DNA from: Syntrophomonadaceae bacterium
Lineage (GTDB): Bacteria; Bacillota; Syntrophomonadia; Syntrophomonadales; Syntrophomonadaceae
Assembly: GCA_028683995.1 (NCBI GenBank)
Contig: JAQUGU010000085.1
Span: forward strand, 1 to 7,135
Reading direction: 5' to 3'
DNA: 7,135 bases
Shown: positions 1 to 6,788 of the stretch, piece after piece
Layout of the letters: every line of letters starts with the position of its first letter
How positions within the stretch are numbered: position 1 is the stretch's first letter
The notes under the pieces: generated by a model
Told to the model about the DNA's origin: nothing
The model's input: the letters and a program-made list of their open reading frames with translations, nothing else
The model's database searches: none
Program-made: the position numbers and the translations under genes

Positions 1-1796
1 GACGAGGTTAAGATTTCCTTCCCCCCGGTTATACGGGCAAGCATTAAATCCCTCTCCGCATCAGCTAAATCAGGCAGATATTTTCTGGCCGCTTGCAGAG
101 CCTTGTTCTCACCCAGGGCTGCCAGCAGATATACCAGGGCCATACGATAAGGTCTTTGGGCAGTAAGATCACCACCCGGTAAGGGCAGGTATTTTAAATG
201 CCCCCGGCGCTCAAATTTCCGGTAATCACCCTTAAGAATTTCGCATCCCCATATCGCCCCGTCAGTTCCCCATCCGGTGCCATCACATATTAACCCCAGG
301 GTTTCACCCTGCAGGTGGTTTTCCGCCATGGCGGCAGCCATATGAGCAAAATGATGCTGGACCGCAATAATTTTAACATTCTCCTGCTGCCTGGCCCAGC
401 GGGTAGTTTGGTAATTAGGGTGGAGATCATGAGCAATCACTTCCGGCTTTACTGAGAGCATGTTTTTGAAACGCTCAATACCATTTAAAAAATTATGATA
501 GTTAAGGTAATGGTTTAAATCTCCCCAGTGCTGACTTAAAAATGCTTCTCCCCCTCTGGTTATGCAAAAGGTGTTTTTCATCTCTCCCCCTACTGCCAAA
601 ATCGGTTCTACCGATGCTGGTAGCTGGATACCCAGAGGTACAAAACCGCGGGCCCGGCGGAAATAATGGGGGGTATTAATTTTTGTCACCATCATAACCG
701 AATCATCACAGGGGTTATATATTTCCCGGTTATGTACCAGGAAGTAGTCTGCTATTCCCTTTAATTTATGAAGTGCCGCATCGTTATCAATTATAAGGGG
801 CTCATCACTTATATTGGCACTGGTCATAATTAAAAGATCCAGTTCGTTATCAAAGAGCAGGTAGTGTATAGGAGTATAAGGAAGCATTACTCCCAGTGTT
901 TTCAGGCCGGGATGAATAATATCAGCAACCAATGCCGGGTTGAAGCTGCTTTTCAATATAACAATAGGGGCCTGGGGTGAATTTAACCATTTCTCTTCCA
1001 GGGGATTTATATAGGCATAACGACGGGCCGCCTCCAGGTCCCGGGCCATAACCGCAAAGGGCTTGGCATCCCGGCGCTTGCGTTCCCGCAGTGCTTTTAC
1101 CGCCTTTATATTAGTGGCATCAGCGGCCAGGTGAAAACCACCCAGGCCTTTTACGGCCACAATTTTACCATCTTTGAGCAAATCTACTACCGGAATGTCT
1201 ACCGGCTGACCATTCTCATCGACCAATGTAGCATGGGGTCCGCATACCGGGCAAGCATTAGGTTGAGCATGAAAACGGCGGTGCAGCGGATTCTCATATT
1301 CCTGCCGGCACTCAGGGCACATGGGGAACTGGGCCATGGTAGTTTTGGCCCGGTCATAAGGTATATCTTTGATAATGGTAAAACGGGGACCACAGTTGGT
1401 ACAGTTTGTAAATGGATAGATATAGCGGCGGTCAGCCGGGTTTCTTACCTCCCGTTTACAATCTTCGCAAATAGCTATATCAGGTGATATCATTACCTCG
1501 CGGTTACCCAGGCTTTCACTTTCCCTGATAGTAAAAGTCTTAAAACCCTGCGGCTTTATCTCCTCTATCGAGCAGCTACGAATAACTGCCAATGGCGGAG
1601 CTTCTTCCAACAGGCGGCGGGCAAATTTCTGCAGAGCTTCTTCTTCGCCCTCTACCTCAATAAATACCCCGGCGGAGGAATTTAGAACCCAACCGCTTAG
1701 ATTATATGCGTTCGCCAGGCGATAAACATGGGGTCTGAATCCGACCCCTTGCACAATACCGCTTATTTTGATGTAATACGACTTAAAACCTGCCAT
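1..1796 (-). CDS. hypF: HypF carbamoyltransferase, [NiFe]-hydrogenase maturation (3' end cut by window edge)
   Basis: HypF uses carbamoyl phosphate and ATP to load a carbamoyl group onto the C-terminal cysteine of HypE, the source of the CN ligands of the active-site iron; it acts in the cytoplasm. I translated the minus strand from the ATG at 1796 to the left edge: 598 uninterrupted codons, of roughly 750-770 usual for the family, so the last 150 or so are outside. Domains in order: acylphosphatase-like (residues 1-92) with VQGVGFRP and the expected Arg21 and Asn39; two zinc fingers (C110/C113/C132/C135 and C160/C163/C182/C185); a YrdC-like domain (about 204-390) with KGLGGFHLAADA and TSANISDEP; then a Kae1-like domain with HDLHPNY (456-462), QHHFAHMAA (480-488) and DGTGWGTDGAIWG (505-517). 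AGGAAA precedes the ATG. It lies 53 nt after the protease gene, probably in the same transcript. No frameshift seen; identification is secure. Confidence 0.97.
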   Translation of the reverse strand, partial: MAGFKSYYIKISGIVQGVGFRPHVYRLANAYNLSGWVLNSSAGVFIEVEGEEEALQKFARRLLEEAPPLAVIRSCSIEEIKPQGFKTFTIRESESLGNREVMISPDIAICEDCKREVRNPADRRYIYPFTNCTNCGPRFTIIKDIPYDRAKTTMAQFPMCPECRQEYENPLHRRFHAQPNACPVCGPHATLVDENGQPVDIPVVDLLKDGKIVAVKGLGGFHLAADATNIKAVKALRERKRRDAKPFAVMARDLEAARRYAYINPLEEKWLNSPQAPIVILKSSFNPALVADIIHPGLKTLGVMLPYTPIHYLLFDNELDLLIMTSANISDEPLIIDNDAALHKLKGIADYFLVHNREIYNPCDDSVMMVTKINTPHYFRRARGFVPLGIQLPASVEPILAVGGEMKNTFCITRGGEAFLSQHWGDLNHYLNYHNFLNGIERFKNMLSVKPEVIAHDLHPNYQTTRWARQQENVKIIAVQHHFAHMAAAMAENHLQGETLGLICDGTGWGTDGAIWGCEILKGDYRKFERRGHLKYLPLPGGDLTAQRPYRMALVYLLAALGENKALQAARKYLPDLADAERDLMLARITGGKEILTS

Positions 1797-1822
1797 AATA
1801 TTTCCTGCCTATATAAGCAGAG

Positions 1823-1861
1823 ATGGTTCTTTGATACGCTAACAGTGTATCAAAGAACCGT
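1823..1861 (-). repeat. Inverted-repeat element between the protease gene and hypF
   Basis: A perfect 13-bp inverted repeat, GGTTCTTTGATAC at 1825-1837 and GTATCAAAGAACC at 1847-1859, with a 9-nt loop; the pairing extends by a G.U and an A-U pair. Read on the minus strand the first arm is GAGACGGTTCTTTGATAC, sharing a GACGGTYCTTT core with the element at 2350-2374. The arm lies inside the protease gene and contains its stop codon (TGA, 1850-1852). No U-tract follows on the minus strand, so it does not look like an intrinsic terminator. It could act as an mRNA-stabilising or processing hairpin, or be the footprint of a short dispersed repeat; the choice is inference. Confidence 0.8.
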
Positions 1862-2320
1862 CTCCATAAATTGCTCTATATCCTGCTTAATAAGTTCTGC
1901 AACCCGGGCTACCTTCCCGGCTATCACCGGACTTAGTTCCAGGCCGAAACCAAGCTCGGCCGGTTCTATCCCGTAAACCAAAATCTCCGGGTAATGGCCC
2001 AGCATATTTACATGATGAGCTGCCTGAACAAAACCTAAATCATGTACCGAAGTAATACTGGCATCTAATTGCAGGCCAAGTTGATCCAGGGGAGCCCGGT
2101 AAATAGTTCCCGGTTCTCCCCCGGCCTTCATGGCATCAACAACGATTATTATATCTCCCTGACCAAAGAAGTCTACCAGGTCATAGCTGTTGGTGCCAGC
2201 GTCAATTAATTCCACTTCTTCGGGAATATCCATTTGCGACAGGCAATTAATAACATGTGCACCTGCCCCATCATCTTGCATAATGAGATTACCAACACCC
2301 ACAACTATGATCCTTTTCAA
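1850..2320 (-). CDS. hyaD: HyaD/HybD-family hydrogenase maturation endopeptidase
   Basis: This 156-residue protein is a nickel-dependent maturation protease that would clip the C-terminal tail of the hydrogenase large subunit after nickel insertion. The N-terminus MKRIIVVGVGNLIMQDDGAG is the family signature. The residues that contact nickel in E. coli HybD (Glu16, Asp62, His93) correspond here to Asp17, Asp62 (VVDAM) and His93 (TSVHDLGF); Asp for Glu at the first position is common in the family. Length is normal (about 150-165). The start is a TTG at 2318-2320, chosen because a perfect AGGAGG lies 7 nt upstream; the ATG in between is in another frame. It sits 64 nt after the cytochrome b gene. 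The predicted target tail is in the large subunit two genes upstream. Oddity: its last codons and stop lie in a repeat arm, so the final residues (about TVL) may be repeat-derived. The Hya-style name follows the operon order small-large-cytochrome-protease. Confidence 0.95.
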   Translation of the reverse strand: MKRIIVVGVGNLIMQDDGAGAHVINCLSQMDIPEEVELIDAGTNSYDLVDFFGQGDIIIVVDAMKAGGEPGTIYRAPLDQLGLQLDASITSVHDLGFVQAAHHVNMLGHYPEILVYGIEPAELGFGLELSPVIAGKVARVAELIKQDIEQFMETVL

Positions 2321-2327
2321 ATCGCAT

Positions 2328-2333
2328 CCTCCT
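2328..2333 (-). promoter_or_regulatory. Shine-Dalgarno site that fixes the TTG start of the protease gene
   Basis: AGGAGG on the minus strand, 7 nt before the TTG at 2320. It is a perfect match to the anti-SD core and the main reason to accept the non-ATG start. The ATG overlapping its 3' side reads out of frame with the protease. Confidence 0.85.
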
Positions 2334-2349
2334 GAAGTCTTACAGTTTG

Positions 2350-2374
2350 TGACATAGGGACGGTCCTTTTGTCA
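2350..2374 (+). repeat. Short hairpin repeat with GGGACGGTCC core
   Basis: A compact dyad between the cytochrome b stop and the protease start. TGACA (2350-2354) and TGTCA (2370-2374) are inverted copies around the core AGGGACGGTCCTTT. The core matches the arm of the element at 1847-1865 (GAGACGGTTCTTT) in 10 of the 11 GACGGTYCTTT positions allowing Y. I recall similar GGGACGGTTCTTTTGTCA-like strings as dispersed repeats in Clostridia, but cannot check copy number here. It has no coding role. A hairpin here could modulate translation or decay of the downstream half of the operon; that is inference. Confidence 0.6.
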
Positions 2375-2384
2375 TACTCGGCGT

Positions 2385-3029
2385 TTAGGCCCCGACCCCG
2401 GTACCAGTTTCAATCTCCTCTTCATGAGTACCATGATCAAAATCAGCCGGAATTTTACCGGTAAACATGGATTTCAGTACCGGTACACCTTCGGAAATAT
2501 CCAGGTACACATGGGCTAGAACGGAAAGTACAAAGAGCCAGGTTACTATATAGTGAATCAACCTGACCGCCATATAACCACCCAGGAAACCACCCAAAGC
2601 CATAAACATATTAGGTTTGTAGAGTATAAATCCGGTAATAATTTGCAGTAAAACCATCACTAACCAACCGGTATACATCATTTTCTGGCCGGGATTGTAT
2701 TTACCATAATAGGGGTGGCTGTCAGCCATAAACATGTAGTATTTAATCATACTGGGGAACTTGGGTGTGTCCTCTTTTACACTAAACACAATGTTCTTGG
2801 CATCTTTGGCTACTATGGCATAGTATACCCGTATTAACACACCAAAACAGAGTAAATAGGCCATAGCAAAATGGATGGTACGCGGGGTATCCATGTTGCT
2901 GAACAACCTGAAAGTATGGGGAGCATGGATATAGTATCCGGTTAATATTAACAGGGTAATGGATATCATATTAACCCAGTGACAGAAACGGATCCAGACC
3001 GAATGTCTGTCCTCCATCTGTTTAACCAT
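2385..3029 (-). CDS. hyaC: [NiFe]-hydrogenase b-type cytochrome subunit (HyaC/HupC family)
   Basis: This 214-residue integral membrane protein is the expected quinone-reducing partner that takes electrons from the small subunit's Fe-S chain. Four membrane segments are visible at about 14-36, 52-74, 117-137 and 156-178. Candidate axial haem ligands in or near them are His17 (RFCHWVN), His53 (TIHFAMA), His159 (RLIHYIV) and His173 (LAHVYLDI), the pattern of the di-haem hydrogenase cytochrome b family. His35 lies at the end of the first helix. The length is slightly below the usual 220-240, and the tail is short and acidic (HEEEIE). The gene starts 13 nt after the large subunit stop, behind a G-rich SD (AGGGGGGGTG). 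Its place directly after the structural genes supports a periplasmic-side, membrane-anchored uptake hydrogenase rather than a soluble or bifurcating one. An in-frame Met5 is an alternative start. Confidence 0.94.
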   Translation of the reverse strand: MVKQMEDRHSVWIRFCHWVNMISITLLILTGYYIHAPHTFRLFSNMDTPRTIHFAMAYLLCFGVLIRVYYAIVAKDAKNIVFSVKEDTPKFPSMIKYYMFMADSHPYYGKYNPGQKMMYTGWLVMVLLQIITGFILYKPNMFMALGGFLGGYMAVRLIHYIVTWLFVLSVLAHVYLDISEGVPVLKSMFTGKIPADFDHGTHEEEIETGTGVGA

Positions 3030-3042
3030 TACTTCACCCCCC

Positions 3043-4512
3043 CTAATTAATAGCGAACTGGCTAATAGTTTTCTGATCAGGAGTCATTACGTGTATAGCA
3101 CATCCAAAACAGGGGTCAAACGACCTGACTATTTTAACCAATTCCACCGGGTTGTTAACATCCTTGACTGTAGCCCCGATTAGAGCTTGCTCCATTGGTC
3201 CCTGAACGCCTCTTTCGTCCCGTGGGGAGGCATTAACGGTGGTAGGAACTATAGCGTTATAGACTGCAGTCCGGCCGCTGGAGCTAATCTGCTGCCAGTG
3301 TCCCAGAGCGCCGCGTGGGGCTTCGCAAAGGCCCATTCCCACTTTTTCACTACCTGTAGGAATCTTATGGGGAACACATACCGGCTGACCCGGCTGTAAT
3401 TCCAGAGCCCATTTCTTCAATTCGTGAGCTACCAACTTACATTCAATAGCCCGGGCAAAGTGGCGGCCAACTACTGAGAAAGCCTTATCTCCCAGACCAC
3501 GAACGTCTTTCTGCTTCATAACCCACATCCGGGCCAGCGGTCCTACTTCCATAGGACTACCGTTATAGCGGGGAGCCTTTAACCAGGAATAGGCATCCTT
3601 CTTGGTAGGATTAGGTTCAATTACTGCCTTGTCCGGGGTCTGCCCGTGGGTATCATCATTGTACCAGGAATACTTAACCTGCTCTGCCAGCTGTGCAGGG
3701 TCAAACGCTAGGTCCTGTCCTCTTAGATAAATTCCAGAGGGTATAAACTTGTTTTTCTTAACATGATCCGGGCCTTCTTCCAATGGGAACCCACCATAAG
3801 CCATCATGTTTTTGCAGCCAATGCCCAGGTTAAAGTCATCCGGGAAATACTGAGCTACGGCCATCACTACCGGTATATATTTATTTTCAATAAATGCTAT
3901 AAGTTCATCTATACGGCTAATGAATTCAAAGATTTTCTGAGCATCAGGTACTTCAGAAACGCCGCCCGGAACTATGGACTGAACATGGGGCATTTTCCCC
4001 CCCCAGATAGCCAGTGCTTCCTGAGCTTTTCTGCGTGCCACCAGAGCATCCAGGTAACAGGCAGCAGCAAATTCATTTATATCATCAGGTAAGTTATAAG
4101 GTGCCTCATAACGGGGTTGGAAGGGTGGAATATTAACATTTATACTTTTTACCCGGGTTACATCCACATAGTCCAGAGCTGCCAGATGGAAAAAGTGGAG
4201 GACATGGGATTGAATAAAGTTTGAACCTAAAATGAGGTTACGAATAATTCTACCATTGGGTGGCGGTTCAATGCCGCAGATATCGTCTATAGTTAAGGTT
4301 CCCGAAGTGCAGTGGGAAGTTGGGCAAACTCCGCAAATTCTCTGCATGATTTGTACAGCATCACGCGGATCCCGGCCCTGCATTATTCTTTCATATCCAC
4401 GCCATAGAGTTCCACTAGTCCAGGCATCTTGTACTACGCCGCCTTCTATTTCAACCTCTATCTTCAGGTGGCCTTCAATACGAGTTACGGGATCGACAAC
4501 AACCTTGGCCAT
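3043..4512 (-). CDS. hyaB: [NiFe]-hydrogenase large (catalytic) subunit, group 1
   Basis: This 489-residue subunit carries the Ni-Fe(CN)2CO active site that splits H2. Both nickel-binding motifs are intact: RICGVC (Cys60, Cys63) followed by His67, and DPCFGCAIH (Cys468, Cys471, His474). Fifteen residues follow His474 (VMTPDQKTISQFAIN); by family rule the protease cuts after this His, so the tail confirms the Ni-dependent maturation route. EAPRGALGHW, with the conserved Arg near the iron site, is also present. At 489 residues it is clearly shorter than Hya/Hup-type large subunits (about 560-600), so it is a compact group 1 form; RICGVCPTSHC differs from the common RICGVCTGVHA. I cannot assign a HydDB subgroup by eye. 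Its ATG overlaps the small subunit's stop in TAATG, implying coupled translation, with a GAGGGTG SD inside the upstream gene. Confidence 0.98.
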   Translation of the reverse strand: MAKVVVDPVTRIEGHLKIEVEIEGGVVQDAWTSGTLWRGYERIMQGRDPRDAVQIMQRICGVCPTSHCTSGTLTIDDICGIEPPPNGRIIRNLILGSNFIQSHVLHFFHLAALDYVDVTRVKSINVNIPPFQPRYEAPYNLPDDINEFAAACYLDALVARRKAQEALAIWGGKMPHVQSIVPGGVSEVPDAQKIFEFISRIDELIAFIENKYIPVVMAVAQYFPDDFNLGIGCKNMMAYGGFPLEEGPDHVKKNKFIPSGIYLRGQDLAFDPAQLAEQVKYSWYNDDTHGQTPDKAVIEPNPTKKDAYSWLKAPRYNGSPMEVGPLARMWVMKQKDVRGLGDKAFSVVGRHFARAIECKLVAHELKKWALELQPGQPVCVPHKIPTGSEKVGMGLCEAPRGALGHWQQISSSGRTAVYNAIVPTTVNASPRDERGVQGPMEQALIGATVKDVNNPVELVKIVRSFDPCFGCAIHVMTPDQKTISQFAIN

Positions 4513-5564
4513 TAATTGTCACCCTCTTTCTCTACGTCTTCTTTTTTAGGACCAATGCGACCGGTGGCAATATTTCCAGCCAGGTGACCGCCAATACCTG
4601 CTACTGCCAATCCTCCGAGAACGATACCAACCTGGTCAACCGTAACTGAAGTAGCCGGTCCTACAGGCATTTCCGCCATTCTTTCATACATAGGCCAAGC
4701 CGGGAATTGGGGCTCGGTACATCCGATACAGACGCCGCCGCTTTTTACACACCAATTTACTCCGCCGTTGAATAAGCGGGTGGAAGCATCACAGTGGGAG
4801 ATAGGCCCTTTACAGCCCAATTCCAACATGCATCCTGGTTCACCAAAAGTTTTAGCAAAAATTCCATTATCAAAATATTGTCTTCTCTCACAATTATCAT
4901 GAATGATGTTACTGAAGAACATTTTGGGACGGCCAAAGGTATCCAGTTCAGGAATACCATAAAGGAGTACGTGGGCAATAGTACCCACCATCCAGTCGGG
5001 ATGGGGCGGACAGCCCGGAACATTAATAACCGGTACGTCCTTAACCACCTGATCAACTGCTTTGCAATTGGTGGGATTAGGTGGTGTAGCTGGTATACCG
5101 CCAAAAGCAGAACAGGTTCCAAAGGACAAGATAGCATTGGACTTTTTACCAATAGTTTTGACCAGGTTCTCAAAGGTAATATGATGACCGTTTTGTTCTC
5201 CTACCGTACAATACAGGCCATCAGCACCTGTAGGTACAGCACCTTCAACTACCAGGAAGAAGTTACCCTCTTCGGCTACTTTAAACATTTCCTGGATAGC
5301 CAGATCACCAGCAGCTGCCATTATATTGGGATGGTAGCGCAAGCTGATGACTTCGGTAAGAACTTTCTTTATATCCGGATGAACAGTATTTAGGAGTGAA
5401 ATAGAACACCCTGTGCACGATGCACCCTGGAGCCATATTACCGATGGAGCACCAGCGGCTACCGCTTCCGACATATATGGAGCCAAAAATCCAGTCATGG
5501 ATATGGCTGCAGCCGAGCCTGCACAGAGGCGAACGAAGTCTCTACGACTCAGTTTGGTAGGCAT
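4512..5564 (-). CDS. hyaA: [NiFe]-hydrogenase small subunit, Tat-exported, membrane-anchored
   Basis: This 350-residue electron-transfer subunit carries three Fe-S clusters. The N-terminus has a Tat signal (SRRDFVRLC, Arg7-Arg8, hydrophobic stretch to about 37) that would export the folded dimer. Proximal cluster ligands: Cys50, Cys53 (ASCTGCS), Cys151 (GTCSAFGG), Cys185 (VPGCPPHP). Distal: His222, Cys225 (HDNC), Cys245, Cys251 (GCKGP). Medial: Cys258, Cys279, Cys282 (CIGCTEP) plus Cys272 in NWCV, where most group 1 enzymes have Pro (NWPV). That Cys predicts a medial [4Fe-4S] cluster. It also lacks the two extra proximal cysteines of O2-tolerant enzymes: the residue after Cys50-Thr51-Gly52-Cys53 is Ser and residue 152 is Ser. 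A single C-terminal helix (about 312-330) would anchor it next to the cytochrome b, followed by a charged tail. An SD of GGGGGGA precedes the ATG. An 80-nt gap separates it from hypB. Confidence 0.98.
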   Translation of the reverse strand: MPTKLSRRDFVRLCAGSAAAISMTGFLAPYMSEAVAAGAPSVIWLQGASCTGCSISLLNTVHPDIKKVLTEVISLRYHPNIMAAAGDLAIQEMFKVAEEGNFFLVVEGAVPTGADGLYCTVGEQNGHHITFENLVKTIGKKSNAILSFGTCSAFGGIPATPPNPTNCKAVDQVVKDVPVINVPGCPPHPDWMVGTIAHVLLYGIPELDTFGRPKMFFSNIIHDNCERRQYFDNGIFAKTFGEPGCMLELGCKGPISHCDASTRLFNGGVNWCVKSGGVCIGCTEPQFPAWPMYERMAEMPVGPATSVTVDQVGIVLGGLAVAGIGGHLAGNIATGRIGPKKEDVEKEGDN

Positions 5565-5644
5565 TTTAAGACATTCCCCCCAATCAAATAGTTGTGCAAC
5601 AACGGGTTCTATACAATCCCAATCTACTATAATTTTCTCTTTAT

Positions 5645-6313
5645 CTAGGCCAAATTAGATTGCTTATCCCTCACCTCCCTTAAAAGGAACTGACTCCAGT
5701 TATTAATACCTTCACCGGTTCGGCCCGAAACTTTAAAAACCTGAGCCGAAGGGTTAACCTGCTGCAAATCATTTAGGAATCTATCCATACTAAAATCGGT
5801 ATAATCTATCAGGTCAATCTTATTAACCAGTACTACCCTGGCTTCCCGGAAAATCAAGGGATATTTTAACACTTTATCATTACCCTCGGTGATGCTGATA
5901 ACCACCACCCGGAAATCTTCCCCCAAATCAAACTCGGCCGGGCAGACCAGGTTACCTACGTTTTCAATAAATACCAGGTCAAGTTGATCAGTAGCCAGGG
6001 TGTCGTAGGCTTTGCCCACCATGCCGGCATCCAAATGGCAGGTACCTTCAGTATTAATCTGCACCACCCGAACCCCTTTTTTCTCAATCCGCTGGGCATC
6101 CTGATCAGTATACAGGTCTCCTTCTATTACTCCGATTTTAATTTTATCTCCCAGGGTTTCTATGGTACGCTCCAGGATAGTGGTCTTACCGGAACCGGGG
6201 GAACTCATCAAGTTTAAGGCCAGCACTTTATTGCCGCCAAAAAGGCTGCGATTTTTTCGGGCTAATAGCTCATTAGCGCCCAGAATATGACTTTGCATAT
6301 TAACTTGTACCAT
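5645..6313 (-). CDS. hypB: HypB GTPase, nickel insertion into hydrogenase
   Basis: HypB is the GTPase that works with HypA to deliver nickel to the large-subunit precursor. The 222 residues carry a P-loop (SSPGSGKT, 37-44), EGDLYTDQDAQRI (64-76), the metal-site Cys92-His93 (GTCHLDAG) at the dimer interface, IENVGNLVCPAEFDLGE (116-132, Cys124) and NKID (164-167). The N-terminus is short: it has neither the CxxCGC high-affinity nickel site of E. coli HypB nor a His-rich stretch, so nickel storage is not expected. Family length is otherwise normal for the minimal form. The ATG at 6313 overlaps the end of hypA by 14 nt, implying coupled translation. An in-frame ATG at 6298 (Met6, MQSHILGANE) is an alternative start; no ideal SD decides between them, as AAGGGG lies somewhat far upstream of the first. 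Confidence 0.96.
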   Translation of the reverse strand: MVQVNMQSHILGANELLARKNRSLFGGNKVLALNLMSSPGSGKTTILERTIETLGDKIKIGVIEGDLYTDQDAQRIEKKGVRVVQINTEGTCHLDAGMVGKAYDTLATDQLDLVFIENVGNLVCPAEFDLGEDFRVVVISITEGNDKVLKYPLIFREARVVLVNKIDLIDYTDFSMDRFLNDLQQVNPSAQVFKVSGRTGEGINNWSQFLLREVRDKQSNLA

Positions 6314-6665
6314 CTATATCTTCGTCCCCTTCAAAATAATCAATATACAGCTCGCGACCGCCGATGATGTCCACCCGGTCATGTCCACAATTAGGGCATA
6401 TAAAACGGTAGGCATCATCTACCTGAAAACGGTGCTGGCAACTGCTGCATTCACAGGTAATATCTCTTTCCTCAATCTCCAGCACTGCATTTTTAAACAT
6501 CTCATCAACAACTACAGCCTCGAAGGCAAACTGAAGGCTATCCGGCAAGGCCATGGTCATCTTGCCGATAACCAGTTTTACTTTATTGACCTGCTTCAAT
6601 CCATTCTTTTCGGCACTGTCTCTTACCGTATCAACTACGCTTTGAATAATCGACAATTCATGCAT
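6300..6665 (-). CDS. hypA: HypA nickel metallochaperone
   Basis: HypA brings nickel to the hydrogenase large subunit in complex with HypB. Starting at the ATG at 6665 it is 121 residues and opens with MHELSI, the invariant family N-terminus whose Met-His-Glu forms the nickel site. The zinc site is C73-x2-C76 (CSSC) and C90-x2-C93 (CPNC), preceded by an extra Cys71. The tail is acidic (YFEGDEDIDGTS). An upstream in-frame ATG at 6680 would add five residues (MKVRT) ahead of His2 and is rejected: AAGGTG at 6672-6677 is well placed as SD for 6665, and nickel binding in the family needs the His directly after Met1. It is the first protein gene of the operon, about 90 nt after a terminator, and overlaps hypB by 14 nt. 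Confidence 0.96.
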   Translation of the reverse strand: MHELSIIQSVVDTVRDSAEKNGLKQVNKVKLVIGKMTMALPDSLQFAFEAVVVDEMFKNAVLEIEERDITCECSSCQHRFQVDDAYRFICPNCGHDRVDIIGGRELYIDYFEGDEDIDGTS

Positions 6666-6671
6666 CGTTCG

Positions 6672-6677
6672 CACCTT
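6672..6677 (-). promoter_or_regulatory. Shine-Dalgarno site that fixes the hypA start
   Basis: AAGGTG on the minus strand, 6 nt before the ATG at 6665. It overlaps the first codons of a possible longer reading from 6680 and supports the shorter MHEL start, which matches the family. Confidence 0.65.
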
Positions 6678-6692
6678 CATCCAAAATTTTGA

Positions 6693-6709
6693 CGCGGATT
6701 CCGCGGAAT
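6693..6709. promoter_or_regulatory. Palindrome upstream of hypA, possible operator
   Basis: ATTCCGCGGAAT at 6698-6709 is a perfect 12-bp palindrome about 33 nt before the hypA ATG. It overlaps a second dyad, CGCGG/CCGCG, at 6693-6705. It is GC-rich inside an AT-rich stretch, so it stands out. It could be a regulator-binding site or an RNA hairpin near the hypA ribosome site. It matches no operator that I recognise (not Rex, FNR or NikR). No clear -35/-10 pair is seen between it and the terminator. Confidence 0.4.
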
Positions 6710-6754
6710 AGTTAGGGATATTTAAATGAATCTTTTCTTACTAGCTTTTGCTTT

Positions 6755-6788
6755 AAAAAATAAAAAAGCTCGACACGAAATGCCGAGC
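6755..6788 (-). terminator. Strong intrinsic terminator about 90 nt before hypA
   Basis: On the minus strand the RNA reads GCUCGGCA, UUUCG loop, UGUCGAGC: an 8-bp stem with one G.U pair (6781-6788 with 6768-6775). It is followed at once by UUUUUU A UUUUUU (6767 down to 6755). Stem and double U-tract are textbook. The + strand has no T-run after the hairpin, so it works only on the minus strand. It ends the structured RNA upstream and must be bypassed, or preceded by another promoter, for hypA expression from the 7077-7105 promoter. Confidence 0.9.

Noticed and set aside
1131..1487. 118-codon + strand ORF and a 64-codon minus ORF in the same region
   Set aside because: Both are out-of-frame shadows of hypF, which translates without interruption through here with its zinc-finger motifs.
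1825..1859. Intrinsic terminator between the protease gene and hypF
   Set aside because: The hairpin is strong, but no U-tract follows on the minus strand and hypF continues downstream with its own SD; treated as a repeat/processing hairpin.
4757..5173. 138-codon minus-strand ORF in a second frame
   Set aside because: Overlaps the small subunit in another frame and shows no recognisable motif.
4794..5393. 199-codon + strand ORF
   Set aside because: Lies antisense to the small subunit gene; composition is low-quality, no family motifs and no SD. The opposite strand carries a clearly functional, motif-rich protein.
5565..5644. Separate promoter or terminator in the hypB/small-subunit gap, with GTTGTGCAAC palindrome at 5591-5600
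   Set aside because: The palindrome is only a 4-bp dyad with no U-tract, and no -35/-10 pair of acceptable spacing was found; the gap contains just the SD of the small subunit.
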